A DNA stretch of 64,000 nt from AWTP1-13 sp963797005 (lineage in GTDB: Bacteria > Pseudomonadota > Alphaproteobacteria > Rhizobiales > Hyphomicrobiaceae). Shown here in pieces: positions 27,617 to 35,605 of this stretch (within the stretch, counting starts at the first letter, position 1; each line of letters opens with the position of its first letter). Location of the stretch: the NCBI GenBank assembly GCA_963797005.1, contig CAWCOF010000014.1, positions 62,001-126,000 on the forward strand. The letters are read 5' to 3'. A program made the translations under genes and the position numbers. Under the pieces are notes generated by a model that worked only from the letters and a program-made list of their open reading frames with translations, was not told where the DNA came from and did not search any database.

Positions 27617-28894
27617 TCAGGCGCCGCGAACGGGCACGTCGTGTGTTCCTGTGTACGGCCGCCGTGACTTGAGCAGGCCGCGCGCCTCCGCGTCGCGACC
27701 GAGCCGCAGCAGGCTCACGGTGAGGGCGTACTCGATGAGGTCGCGCTGGGCCCGGCTGCCGCCGAGGCGCTGGTGCGATCCCATCAGCGGCGTCAAAGTC
27801 GCAACCGCATCCGCCCACGCCCCGCGGCTGATGGCGCTGAAGGCGCTTGCGAACGGCGCGAGCAGGTCTGCCGCTGACCCTTTCGCCCCTTCGAGGAGGC
27901 GCGCCAGCGCTTCCGCATCGCCCGCGAAGGCATGGGCGAGCGCGGAGTGGACGTCGGCGAAGCTCACGCCCGAGGCGGGAAACCACTGCGTCGCGTATCG
28001 GCTCACCTCCCGCCACAGATCGGCCTGCCGCGGCTCGCCGGCAAGCTCGGCGCGGAACAGGAACGAGGCGGCATCGGTGAGCGTGTTGATCGGTGGCCCC
28101 CAGGAGGCGCCGGGGTGCAGGTGCGCGCGGTAGACGTCCCAGGCCCGGTCGGGCCGACCCAGCTCCAGCTCCCACAGCGCGACGTGCCAGCTCAGGTGGC
28201 AGTGGAGCTGGCCCTCCTTGGCGTAGGCGCCCCACCAGTCGCGCAGGTACGCGAGGCCCGCCGCGCGCTCGCCGTGCTCGTAATGGACATGGGCGCGGAT
28301 GTGGGCGCCGTGCGCATTGCGCGGATACTGCGCAAGCGAGCGCTCGATGGTCGACTGCGCGCGCGCCACATCGCCGACCTCGACCTGAGCGAAGGCGTGC
28401 ACGCTGCCGAACCACCAGTCCTCGCCGTAGTTCTCGGCCAGCCCGTCGAGCAGCGCCAGCAGCTCCTGCTCGCGGTCCGCCCGCCCGGAAAAGCCGATCA
28501 GCCCGAACACGCTGGTGCAGGGTGCCAGCACCATGGCGTCGCGCGGATAGTCGGCAAGGTGCGCCTTGGCCGCGTCCAGCGCCGGCTGCCCGCCGGTCTC
28601 GATGATGCGGGCAAACGCGGCGACGTGGGATTGCTCGCGCTGAGACAGGTTCGCCGTGAGCTCTTTGGCGTGCGCGATTGCCTCTCTCGCCTCCGCCGCG
28701 CGTGCATGGGCCTGGAGCGTGCGGGCAAGGCCGGTCTGCGCCAGCGCGAAGCCTTCGTCGGCGGCGAGCGCCTTGCGGAACGCCTCCTCGGCGCCCGCAT
28801 TGGCCGACAGGAGGAGGTCGACGCCGGCGACGTAGGCGTCGCGCGCCTGCGCCGAGGTCGTCGAGAGCGGATTGTCGTAGCGGTCGGTAAGCAT
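27617..28894 (-). CDS. TTC38-like tetratricopeptide repeat protein
   Basis: About 425 residues, almost entirely alpha-helical repeats. Helix pairs such as EEAFRKALAADEGFALAQTGLARTL and RAQSTIERSLAQYPRNAHGAHIRAH are TPR-like, and the HVHYEHGERAAGL and HLSWHVALWELELG segments resemble the TTC38 group. Such proteins act as scaffolds; the partner is unknown. The ATG at 28894 (MLTDRYDNP) is preferred; the frame opens earlier in repeat sequence. Confidence 0.83.
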   Translation of the reverse strand: MLTDRYDNPLSTTSAQARDAYVAGVDLLLSANAGAEEAFRKALAADEGFALAQTGLARTLQAHARAAEAREAIAHAKELTANLSQREQSHVAAFARIIETGGQPALDAAKAHLADYPRDAMVLAPCTSVFGLIGFSGRADREQELLALLDGLAENYGEDWWFGSVHAFAQVEVGDVARAQSTIERSLAQYPRNAHGAHIRAHVHYEHGERAAGLAYLRDWWGAYAKEGQLHCHLSWHVALWELELGRPDRAWDVYRAHLHPGASWGPPINTLTDAASFLFRAELAGEPRQADLWREVSRYATQWFPASGVSFADVHSALAHAFAGDAEALARLLEGAKGSAADLLAPFASAFSAISRGAWADAVATLTPLMGSHQRLGGSRAQRDLIEYALTVSLLRLGRDAEARGLLKSRRPYTGTHDVPVRGA

Positions 28895-28951
28895 GCCTAA
28901 GTGTGCCACGGGTCCCTGACGATCGTCGAGGCGTCGTCCAGTACCACCCCC

Positions 28952-29049
28952 GTCCCGAGCCTGCCTGCCCTCGGACCTGTTCCGACGGGTCGAAGGACGG
29001 ATGAAAGGCACCGTCGAGGCCGCCCGGTTCGACAAGCTCACCGCGGCGG
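28952..29049. repeat. Dispersed repeat, GAGCTTGTCGAAGG family
   Basis: Arms GACGGGTCGAAGGACGG and GTTCGACAAGCTCACCG lie between the divergent TPR and hydrolase genes. Related elements occur at 25450-25556, 40309-40378 and 41550-41623. Confidence 0.75.
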
Positions 29050-29113
29050 GTTATCGAATGGCGTGGAATGAAGGCCCATGATCACCACTTGAACACCAGC
29101 AAGGACAGGCAGA

Positions 29114-29825
29114 ATGGCGACGTTTCTCATCTGTCACGGAGCCTGGTCGGCCGGCTGGGCGTGGAAGAAGGTGCGCCCCCTCCTGCGCGCCGCCGGGCAT
29201 GAGGTGTTCACGCCGACCTACACCGGCGTCGGCGAGCGCGCGCATCAGGCGAGCCCGGACGTCGACCTCGACACCCACATCCAGGACGTGCTGGGCGTGA
29301 TCGAGTTCGAGGGCCTCTCCGACATCACGCTCATGGGGCACAGCTACGGGGGCATGGTCATCACCGGGGTGGCCGACCGCGTGCTTCAGAAGATCAAGCA
29401 GATGATCTATCTCGACGCCTTCGTGCCGGAGAACGGCCAGAGCGTCGCGAGCCTGCGTTCCGGTCCACGCCCCGCGTCGCCGCCCGCCAGCTCGGGTCAG
29501 GAGTTCAGGCCGGGACTGGCTGCTGCCGCCCAATCCACCGCCGCCGGATACCTCGCCGGCCGATCTTGCCTGGATCACGCCGTTGCGCCGGCCGCAGCCG
29601 GTCAAGACGTTCACGCAGCCGCTGGTGCTCGAGAATCCGCCGCCGAAGGTGCCGCGCAGCTACATCTATTGCACCAGGAAGGGCGGGGACGACCCGTTCG
29701 CGCCGTTCGCCAAACGGCTCAAGTCCGATCCCGGTTGGCGCACCTACGAGATGGACGCCAGCCACAGCCCCAATGTCACCGCGCCCGAGGCGCTCGCCAA
29801 GCTCTTGTGCGAGATCGTCGGCTGA
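29114..29825 (+). pseudogene. Alpha/beta hydrolase, frameshifted
   Basis: A small alpha/beta-fold hydrolase of the EstA/salicylate-esterase-like group. The N-terminal FLICHGAWSAGWAWKKV and the nucleophile elbow MGHSYGGMVI are in frame with the ATG at 29114; the C-terminal third (VPRSYIYCTRKGGDDPFAPF and the catalytic-histidine segment MDASHSPNVTAPEAL) is in the next frame. One extra base between about 29455 and 29540 would account for the break and give about 237 residues. The substrate is unknown. Confidence 0.83.
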
Positions 29826-29859
29826 GGCGCGGCTCGCAAGCGAAATCATACCAAGCTCC

Positions 29860-30762
29860 ATGACAGCCGACCGCATACCCAATCCCGAAGCCGGACCCGT
29901 GGCGTGGCGCAGCGCCGCCAACCACAACCGCATGATGGCGCTGGCGCAGGACCGCACACCGGCGGCAACCGACGAGGTGGAACTTGCCTACTTCGGCTCC
30001 TCTGCCTTCCGCGTCACCAGCCCCAAGGGGCTGACGGTGATGCTCGATCCCTGGCGCAACCATCCCATGCGCCACTGGGACTGGTATCTCGCCGACATGC
30101 CGATGACGGCCGTCGACATCGGCGTGGCGACGCACGCCCACTACGACCACGACGCCCTCAACCGGCTCGATGCGCATGTGCTGCTCGACCGGCTGATCGG
30201 CACCTACCAATTTCTGGACGTGACCATCACCGGCATCCCGGACAAGCACGCCACCGCCTCTGGCTTCGGCAGCTACGACTTCAAGAAGGTGCACAAGGAG
30301 CTGCACGGCGTCGACGTCACGCCGCCGGACAACCCGCGCTCGTGGGACAACTGCCTGGTCGTGGTGGAGACGGGGGGCTTGCGCATCCTGCATTGGGGCG
30401 ACAACCGGCACGACCCGCCCGAGCACGTGTGGCAGGCGCTCGGCCGCATCGACATCGCGCTGCTGCCCGTCGACGGCTCGCAGCATGTGATGAGCTACGA
30501 GATGACGACCGCCATCATCGCGCGCCTGTCGCCGAAGGTCGTCGTGCCGCACCACTATTACATCTGGGACCTGACGACGCGCGGCTCGACCCTGCTGCCG
30601 GTGGACGCCTGGGTCGCGGCGCAGCCGCGTTCGCGCAGGATCGACGGGCCGGCGGCGCGCTATACGGTGAAGGGGCTTGCAGGGCTCGCCACCACCGTCG
30701 ACTTCTTCGGCGACCACGTCGCCTTCGACAAGCTCGCCTGGCGCCACGGCGCGCTCGGGTGA
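29860..30762 (+). CDS. Metallo-beta-lactamase fold metal-dependent hydrolase
   Basis: A 300-residue MBL-fold protein of the UlaG-like kind. The metal motif is VATHAHYDHDAL, a second ligand region is ILHWGDNRHD, and a late histidine pair occurs in VVVPHHYYIWD. The ATG at 29860 follows the hydrolase gene by 34 bases; the longer open frame is its shadow. Substrate unknown. Confidence 0.88.
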   Translation: MTADRIPNPEAGPVAWRSAANHNRMMALAQDRTPAATDEVELAYFGSSAFRVTSPKGLTVMLDPWRNHPMRHWDWYLADMPMTAVDIGVATHAHYDHDALNRLDAHVLLDRLIGTYQFLDVTITGIPDKHATASGFGSYDFKKVHKELHGVDVTPPDNPRSWDNCLVVVETGGLRILHWGDNRHDPPEHVWQALGRIDIALLPVDGSQHVMSYEMTTAIIARLSPKVVVPHHYYIWDLTTRGSTLLPVDAWVAAQPRSRRIDGPAARYTVKGLAGLATTVDFFGDHVAFDKLAWRHGALG

Positions 30763-30814
30763 GGGCAGCAGTTCGTCCCGAAAACGATCGTGCAAGGCTT
30801 CCTGGCGCCGTCGT

Positions 30815-31234
30815 CTATTCGACGACGATCTTCTGGCACGTGTAGCCGAATTTGCGGCCTGCGGAGACAACCGCGGCGGACGGCGTTAGGATGCCCTCGA
30901 TCTTTCCGCGCCCAAGGGCCGCCGACACGCTTTTTACATCGTAGTCCGGGATGGGGTCTCCACCTCGTGTTTTCACGAACGCGCACGAGCGATCCGAGTA
31001 GCAAGCGATCGCCGCGTCCTTCCATGATGCCAGCGGCGCCTTGGCGCAGAAAAACTCGCTCACTTTGCCGGACTGTGCCGACGCGTTCGAGACGTGCCCG
31101 ATCGTTCCGATCGCGGCCGCGATGATTGCGCAGATTGTTGCTCTTCGCACGCTGTCGGCTCCAACTCTTCCGCGCCGCACGCAGACCATACGACGGCAGC
31201 CACCTTTGCATTCCCGCCATTTATGCCGCGGCAA
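30815..31234 (-). CDS. Hypothetical secreted protein
   Basis: Up to 139 residues with an internal hydrophobic signal-like segment (ATICAIIAAAIGTIGHVSNASA) followed by about 80 residues containing four cysteines (EFFCAKAPL, IACYSDRSC, YTCQKIV), which suggests periplasmic disulfides. The true start is probably downstream of the first ATG so that the signal peptide is N-terminal. No family recognised. Confidence 0.6.
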   Translation of the reverse strand: MPRHKWRECKGGCRRMVCVRRGRVGADSVRRATICAIIAAAIGTIGHVSNASAQSGKVSEFFCAKAPLASWKDAAIACYSDRSCAFVKTRGGDPIPDYDVKSVSAALGRGKIEGILTPSAAVVSAGRKFGYTCQKIVVE

Positions 31235-31274
31235 GATCGCTGCTCGTGGGGGAGATCTCAGGGACTGGTTAACC

Positions 31275-31898
31275 TCACTCCGACGGCAGCACGATCAGGT
31301 GGTTGCTCAGTTCCTGCGGGCTGCGCGGGCCCGGCGGGAAATGCTGGGCGAGGTGGCTGCCGACCGCCTCGATGGCGCGCACGAAGCCGTCGCCCGCCTG
31401 CCCGCGCCCGATGTGGTCGGTGAGGTCCTTGACGATCGCGCCCCACGTGTCTTCCGGCACCTTGGCGTGGATGCCGGCATCGGCCACGATCTCGGCGTAG
31501 CGCTCGGCCACCGACACGAAGATCAGCACGCCGGTGCGCCCTTCCGTCGTGTGCAGGTTCTGCACCAGGAACTGCTCGACGGCGCGGCGGTGGGCGCGCG
31601 CCTGCTTGAGCGAGCGCGGCACCAGGGCGAGCCGCAGCGGCTCGTACATGAACGCCATGGAAAGGGCCGCGAACACGCCGATCTGCATGAGATAGATGTG
31701 CTGGATCGACCACCAGGTCCAATGGATGAAGGGCCACGGCACCGCCAGCGCCGCCAGCGCGGCCCACAGGAATGGGGCGTGCAGATAGCTGCCGCTGTCG
31801 GGCGCGATCACGGCCACGATCTCGCCCGAGGTGGTGCGCTCGGCGGCGGTGATCGCGTCGGCGACCCGCTCCTTGTCTGCCTCGGAAATGAGTGTCAT
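31275..31898 (-). CDS. TPM domain membrane protein
   Basis: A 207-residue protein with an N-terminal TPM-domain start (DKERVADAITAAERTTSGEIVAVI), two membrane helices (residues about 45-62 and 72-88), then RSLKQARAHRRAVEQFL and TTEGRTGVLIFVSVAERYAEI, a pattern of the DUF2207-independent YgcG/TPM relatives. It is 9 bases from the next TPM gene upstream on the same strand, forming a TPM-TPM-LemA cluster. Such clusters are widespread; their function is not settled. Confidence 0.87.
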   Translation of the reverse strand: MTLISEADKERVADAITAAERTTSGEIVAVIAPDSGSYLHAPFLWAALAALAVPWPFIHWTWWSIQHIYLMQIGVFAALSMAFMYEPLRLALVPRSLKQARAHRRAVEQFLVQNLHTTEGRTGVLIFVSVAERYAEIVADAGIHAKVPEDTWGAIVKDLTDHIGRGQAGDGFVRAIEAVGSHLAQHFPPGPRSPQELSNHLIVLPSE

Positions 31899-31907
31899 GG
31901 CCCGATC

Positions 31908-32738
31908 CTACCAGCTCCCCGAGGAGCCGCCGCCGCCGAAGTCGCCGCCGCCGCCCGAAAATCCACCGCCGCTGTCCGATCCGCCGCCGCTCCAGCCGCC
32001 CCAGCTGCCCGCGCCGCTGCCCCATGAGCTGCTGTCGGAGCGGCTGCCCCTACGCCGGTCGAGGCGCTGGTCGCGGCTGATGCGCCCCGGGTGCGCCGTT
32101 TGCCCCGACTGCACCCAAACGACCAGCAGCGCCATGGCGATGAAGACCACCAGCATGCCCATCGCCAGCGGAAGCTGGCCCGGCGCGGAGCGGCTCTTGC
32201 CCGATCGCGCCCGCTCCTTGACGGCCTCCGCATCGCCCAGCAGCACGTCGCGGATGTCGCGCACCCCGGCCTTGACGCCGCCGGGGAAGTCGCCGCGCCG
32301 GAACGCCGGCAGTATGGCGTTCTCGATGATGAGCTTGCTCATCAGATCGGTGAGCTGCGGCTCGAGCCCGCGCCCCACCTCGATGCGCACCTTCCGCTCG
32401 CTCGGTGCGACGATCAGGATGACGCCGTTGTTCTTGTCCTTCTGCCCGATCTGCCAGAACCGCCCCAGCCGGTAGCCGATGTCGGCGATGTCGTAGCCCT
32501 GCAGCGAGCGGGTCGTGTAGACGACGAGTTGGTCGGTGGACTTGTCCTCCAGCGCCTGGAGGTCAGCCTCGATGGCGCGCCTGTCCGCGGCCGAGAGCAG
32601 GTTGGCCTCGTCCACGATGCGCCCGGTCAGCGGCGGGAACTTCGGCTCGGCCAGCGCTGCCGTGGCGAAGCACGCCAGCACGAGGCAGCAAAGCCCCACG
32701 ATCCATTGCCTCAGGGCATGCGTCGCTGGTGAGCTCAC
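31908..32738 (-). CDS. YgcG-family TPM domain protein with Gly/Ser-rich tail
   Basis: About 276 residues: signal peptide (IVGLCCLVLACFATAALA), TPM domain (GRIVDEANLLSAADRRAIEADL through VRIEVGRGLEPQLTD), one membrane helix (PLAMGMLVVFIAMALLVVWV), and a cytoplasmic or surface tail made almost only of Gly, Ser and Trp. The GTG at 32738 is the best start for the signal peptide. It lies between the shorter TPM gene and lemA. Confidence 0.86.
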   Translation of the reverse strand: MSSPATHALRQWIVGLCCLVLACFATAALAEPKFPPLTGRIVDEANLLSAADRRAIEADLQALEDKSTDQLVVYTTRSLQGYDIADIGYRLGRFWQIGQKDKNNGVILIVAPSERKVRIEVGRGLEPQLTDLMSKLIIENAILPAFRRGDFPGGVKAGVRDIRDVLLGDAEAVKERARSGKSRSAPGQLPLAMGMLVVFIAMALLVVWVQSGQTAHPGRISRDQRLDRRRGSRSDSSSWGSGAGSWGGWSGGGSDSGGGFSGGGGDFGGGGSSGSW

Positions 32739-32784
32739 TGCGACCCTGCGCGGTTGTTTGCTGTTCCACAAGGATGCCGCAGAC

Positions 32785-32985
32785 GCCTCCCCTCCCCCTC
32801 GCGGGGAGGGGATGGGGGTGGGGGGCATGTCCGAAAACAATCGCATCGGCGAGAACATCGGATTGGCCAGTGCGACGCCAGAATGGGCACGTGTCCTTGC
32901 CGCTTCACCCCACCCCCAACCCCTCCCCGTCATCATGCCGAAGGCGTGTCTTCGACACGACGGGAGGGGAACAGGTTGGCGCCCA
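32785..32985. repeat. Composite repeat, CTCCCC/GGGGTGGGG family
   Basis: Left arm CCTCCCCCTCGCGGGGAGG plus GGGGGTGGGG and right arm CCCCACCCCCAACCCCTCCC enclose about 90 bases of non-repeat core. Similar composites occur at 49828-49905 and 56050-56233. It separates the TPM gene from lemA. Confidence 0.8.
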
Positions 32986-33003
32986 GGCCGCACGGAGGCA
33001 ACG

Positions 33004-33624
33004 CTACTTCTTCGTGCCGAAGTCGACGCGCGGGGTCTGCTGCTCCTGCGGCGGGATATCGAACGTCGCCATCGGCTGGGCGGAGGCATAGAGCACCGAC
33101 TTCCAGAGGCGTCCCGGGAAGGTGCTGATCTCGGTGTTGTAGACGCGCACGGCCTCGATGTAGTCGCGGCGCGCGATGGCGATGCGGTTCTCGGTCCCTT
33201 CGAGCTGCGACTGCAGCGCCAGGAAGTTCTGGCCCGACTTGATGTCGGGATAGCGCTCGACGACGGCGAGCAGCCTGCCGAGCGCGCCCGTGAGCTGGCC
33301 CTGCGCATCCTGGAAGCGCTTGATGGCCTCGGGGTTGGTGAGAACGTCGGCGGGAATGTTGACCTGCGCCTGGGTCGCCTTGGCTCGGGCCTCCACGACG
33401 CTGGTGAGCACGTTCTGCTCCTGGGCCGCGAAGCCCTTCACCGTCTCGACCAGGTTGGGCACGAGATCGGCCCGGCGCTTGTATTGCGAGAGCACCTCCG
33501 ACCACTTGGCCTTGGCGTTCTGCTCGTAGGTCGGGATGTTGTTGACGCCGCAGCCGGCGAGCGAGACGGCGACGAAAGCCACAGCCGCGAGTGCGGCGAT
33601 GCGGCGGAAGGCGAGGCGGAACAT
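33004..33624 (-). CDS. LemA family protein
   Basis: A 206-residue LemA-domain protein. An N-terminal membrane segment ending in a lipobox-like SLAGCGVN suggests a lipoprotein; then comes KRRADLVPNLVETVKGFA and the long helical region ending RVYNTEISTFPGRLWK, both hallmarks of LemA. It heads a LemA-TPM-TPM set on the minus strand, separated by a repeat from the next gene. Function unknown; a role in envelope quality control is often proposed. Confidence 0.93.
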   Translation of the reverse strand: MFRLAFRRIAALAAVAFVAVSLAGCGVNNIPTYEQNAKAKWSEVLSQYKRRADLVPNLVETVKGFAAQEQNVLTSVVEARAKATQAQVNIPADVLTNPEAIKRFQDAQGQLTGALGRLLAVVERYPDIKSGQNFLALQSQLEGTENRIAIARRDYIEAVRVYNTEISTFPGRLWKSVLYASAQPMATFDIPPQEQQTPRVDFGTKK

Positions 33625-33712
33625 GGCAAGATCTCCTCGAGTCGAGGGGATTGGCGCCCCTCCCGCGTGCCCACAAGTGGGTAACGATTGTGGCGGGGCG
33701 AAGTAACCCCCT

Positions 33713-33858
33713 CTCCCCGCGCAACGCCAACCTTCTCAGCTCTCCATCGGCGCGGGGAGAGGGTCGGGGTGAGGGGCAGCGGCAAACGCCAGCGCCGGAG
33801 CAAGGTCCTGCCCCTCACCCTAACCCTCTCCCCATGCTGAAGAAGCATGGGGAGAGGG
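33713..33858. repeat. Composite hairpin repeat, CCCTCTCCCC family, copy 1
   Basis: Two hairpins flank a core with GCGCCGGAGCAAGGTCCTG. The right hairpin is a 15-bp perfect stem (33824-33838 with 33844-33858) ending two bases before the stop codon of the acyl-CoA ligase gene, so it can serve as that gene's terminator. Full copies also occur at 42165-42342 (inside epmA) and 58338-58477. Confidence 0.88.
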
Positions 33859-33860
33859 GA

Positions 33861-35498
33861 CTACGCCGGCAGCTGGTAGTCCGCAAACTTGGCGCGCAGG
33901 TCCTTCTTGGAGATCTTGCCCGTGGCGGTCATCGGCAGGGCATCGACGAACACCACGTCGTCGGGGAGCTGCCACTTGGCGATCTTGGTGTCCAGCACAT
34001 CCAGAATCTCGTCCTTGGTCGGGTTCGCGCCCGGCGCCTTCACCACCACCAGCAGCGGGCGCTCGTTCCACTTGGGGTGCGGCACGCCGATCACGGCGCA
34101 GTTGGCGACGCCCTTGCAGGCGAGCGCGGCGTTCTCGACATCGATCGAGCTGATCCATTCGCCGCCGGACTTCACCAGGTCCTTGGTGCGGTCGACGATC
34201 AAGAGCCACTGGTCGGGCGTGATCTTGGCCACGTCGCCGGTGCCGAACCAGCCCTCGGCGTCGATCTGCTTGGCGGACGCCTCCTCGTTCTTGAAATAGC
34301 CCGAGACGATGGTGGCGCCGCGCACGAAAAGCTCGCCCGAGGTCTGCCCGTCCGCCGGGGCGCGCTTGCCGTTCTCGTCGACCACCTTGAGGTCGACGCC
34401 GAACATGCGCCGGCCCTGCCGCGCGGAGAGCTTGGCGCGCTCCATCGGCGGCTTGGCGCGCTCCTCGGGACGGAACAGCGTGAGCGTGCCGACGGGGCTC
34501 ATCTCGGTCATGCCCCAGCCGTGCGTCACCTCGATGTCCCAGTCGCCCGTGAAGCTGTCGATCATGGCCTGCGGAACCGCAGAGCCGCCGCTCAGGATCT
34601 GCTTGAGCTTCGCGGGCTTGCGGCCGCGCTTCTTGAATTCCTCGAGCAGCCCGAGCCAGACCGTCGGCACGCCCCAGCCGGCTTCCACCCCCTCGCTCTC
34701 CATCAGCTCGTAGAGCGTCGGGCCGTCGAGCTTGGCGCCGGGCATGATGACGGGGCAGCCGGTCAGCGGCGTGACGTAGGGCAGGCTCCAGGCATTGGCA
34801 TGAAACAGCGGCACGACGGGCAGGATCACCCGGTTGTAGGCGAACAGGTCCGGACGCGTGGCGATGAGGAAGAAGGTGTGCAGCATCATCGCCCGGTTGG
34901 AATAGAGCACGCCCTTGGGCTCGCCGGTGGTGCCCGACGTGTAGCAGAGCGCGCAGGCGGCGTTCTCGTCGAACTCGGGCCAGACGATGGACGAGGGCAC
35001 CTCCGACAGCAGGCCCTCGTAGCACATCAGGCCCGGCAGCTGGCCGTTGGCCGGCATGTGCTCGCGGTCGGTCATCAGCGCATAGGTGCGCACGGTCTTG
35101 AGGTGCGGCGCGACCTTCTCCACCAGCGGCAGGAAGGTGAGGTCGAAGAACAGCGCCGTGTCCTCGGCATGGTTGGCGATGTAGGCGATCTGCTCGGGGA
35201 ACAGGCGCGGGTTGATGGTGTGGCACACCGCGCCGATGCCGGCGATGGCATAGTAGAGCTCGAAGTGGCGATAGCCGTTCCAGGCCAGCGTCGCCACGCG
35301 GTCGCCGGGCTTCACGCCGAGCCCGATCAGCGCATTGGCGAGCCGGCCGATGCGCTCGCGCGCCTGGGCATAGCCGTAACGGTGGAGGCCGCCCTCGACG
35401 GTCTGCGACACCACCTCAACATCGGGATAGACATCGGCGGCATAGTCGATCACGCTCGAAATGAGCAGCGGCCGATCCATCATCAACCCGCGCAGCAT
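33861..35498 (-). CDS. Long-chain fatty-acyl-CoA ligase (AMP-binding)
   Basis: A 545-residue adenylate-forming ligase that activates fatty or aryl acids to CoA thioesters through an acyl-AMP. The AMP-binding motif CYTSGTTGEPKGVLYSNR, the VTHGWGMTE motif, GWFGTGDVAKI and the hinge KDLVKSGGEWISS are all present, with the C-terminal catalytic lysine region TGKISKKDLR. The ATG at 35498 has AGGAGG upstream. Divergent from the beta-oxidation gene, so the two probably act in the same fatty acid breakdown pathway. Confidence 0.94.
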   Translation of the reverse strand: MLRGLMMDRPLLISSVIDYAADVYPDVEVVSQTVEGGLHRYGYAQARERIGRLANALIGLGVKPGDRVATLAWNGYRHFELYYAIAGIGAVCHTINPRLFPEQIAYIANHAEDTALFFDLTFLPLVEKVAPHLKTVRTYALMTDREHMPANGQLPGLMCYEGLLSEVPSSIVWPEFDENAACALCYTSGTTGEPKGVLYSNRAMMLHTFFLIATRPDLFAYNRVILPVVPLFHANAWSLPYVTPLTGCPVIMPGAKLDGPTLYELMESEGVEAGWGVPTVWLGLLEEFKKRGRKPAKLKQILSGGSAVPQAMIDSFTGDWDIEVTHGWGMTEMSPVGTLTLFRPEERAKPPMERAKLSARQGRRMFGVDLKVVDENGKRAPADGQTSGELFVRGATIVSGYFKNEEASAKQIDAEGWFGTGDVAKITPDQWLLIVDRTKDLVKSGGEWISSIDVENAALACKGVANCAVIGVPHPKWNERPLLVVVKAPGANPTKDEILDVLDTKIAKWQLPDDVVFVDALPMTATGKISKKDLRAKFADYQLPA

Positions 35499-35605
35499 GG
35501 GCTTCCTCCTGGAACGCTTTGTTGCGGGAGAGTAACCTTCCCGGCAGCCCTGCGCCAAGCGGGGACAGGCGATAAGCTGGCTCTGGATAAAAAGGAGAGC
35601 GCATC

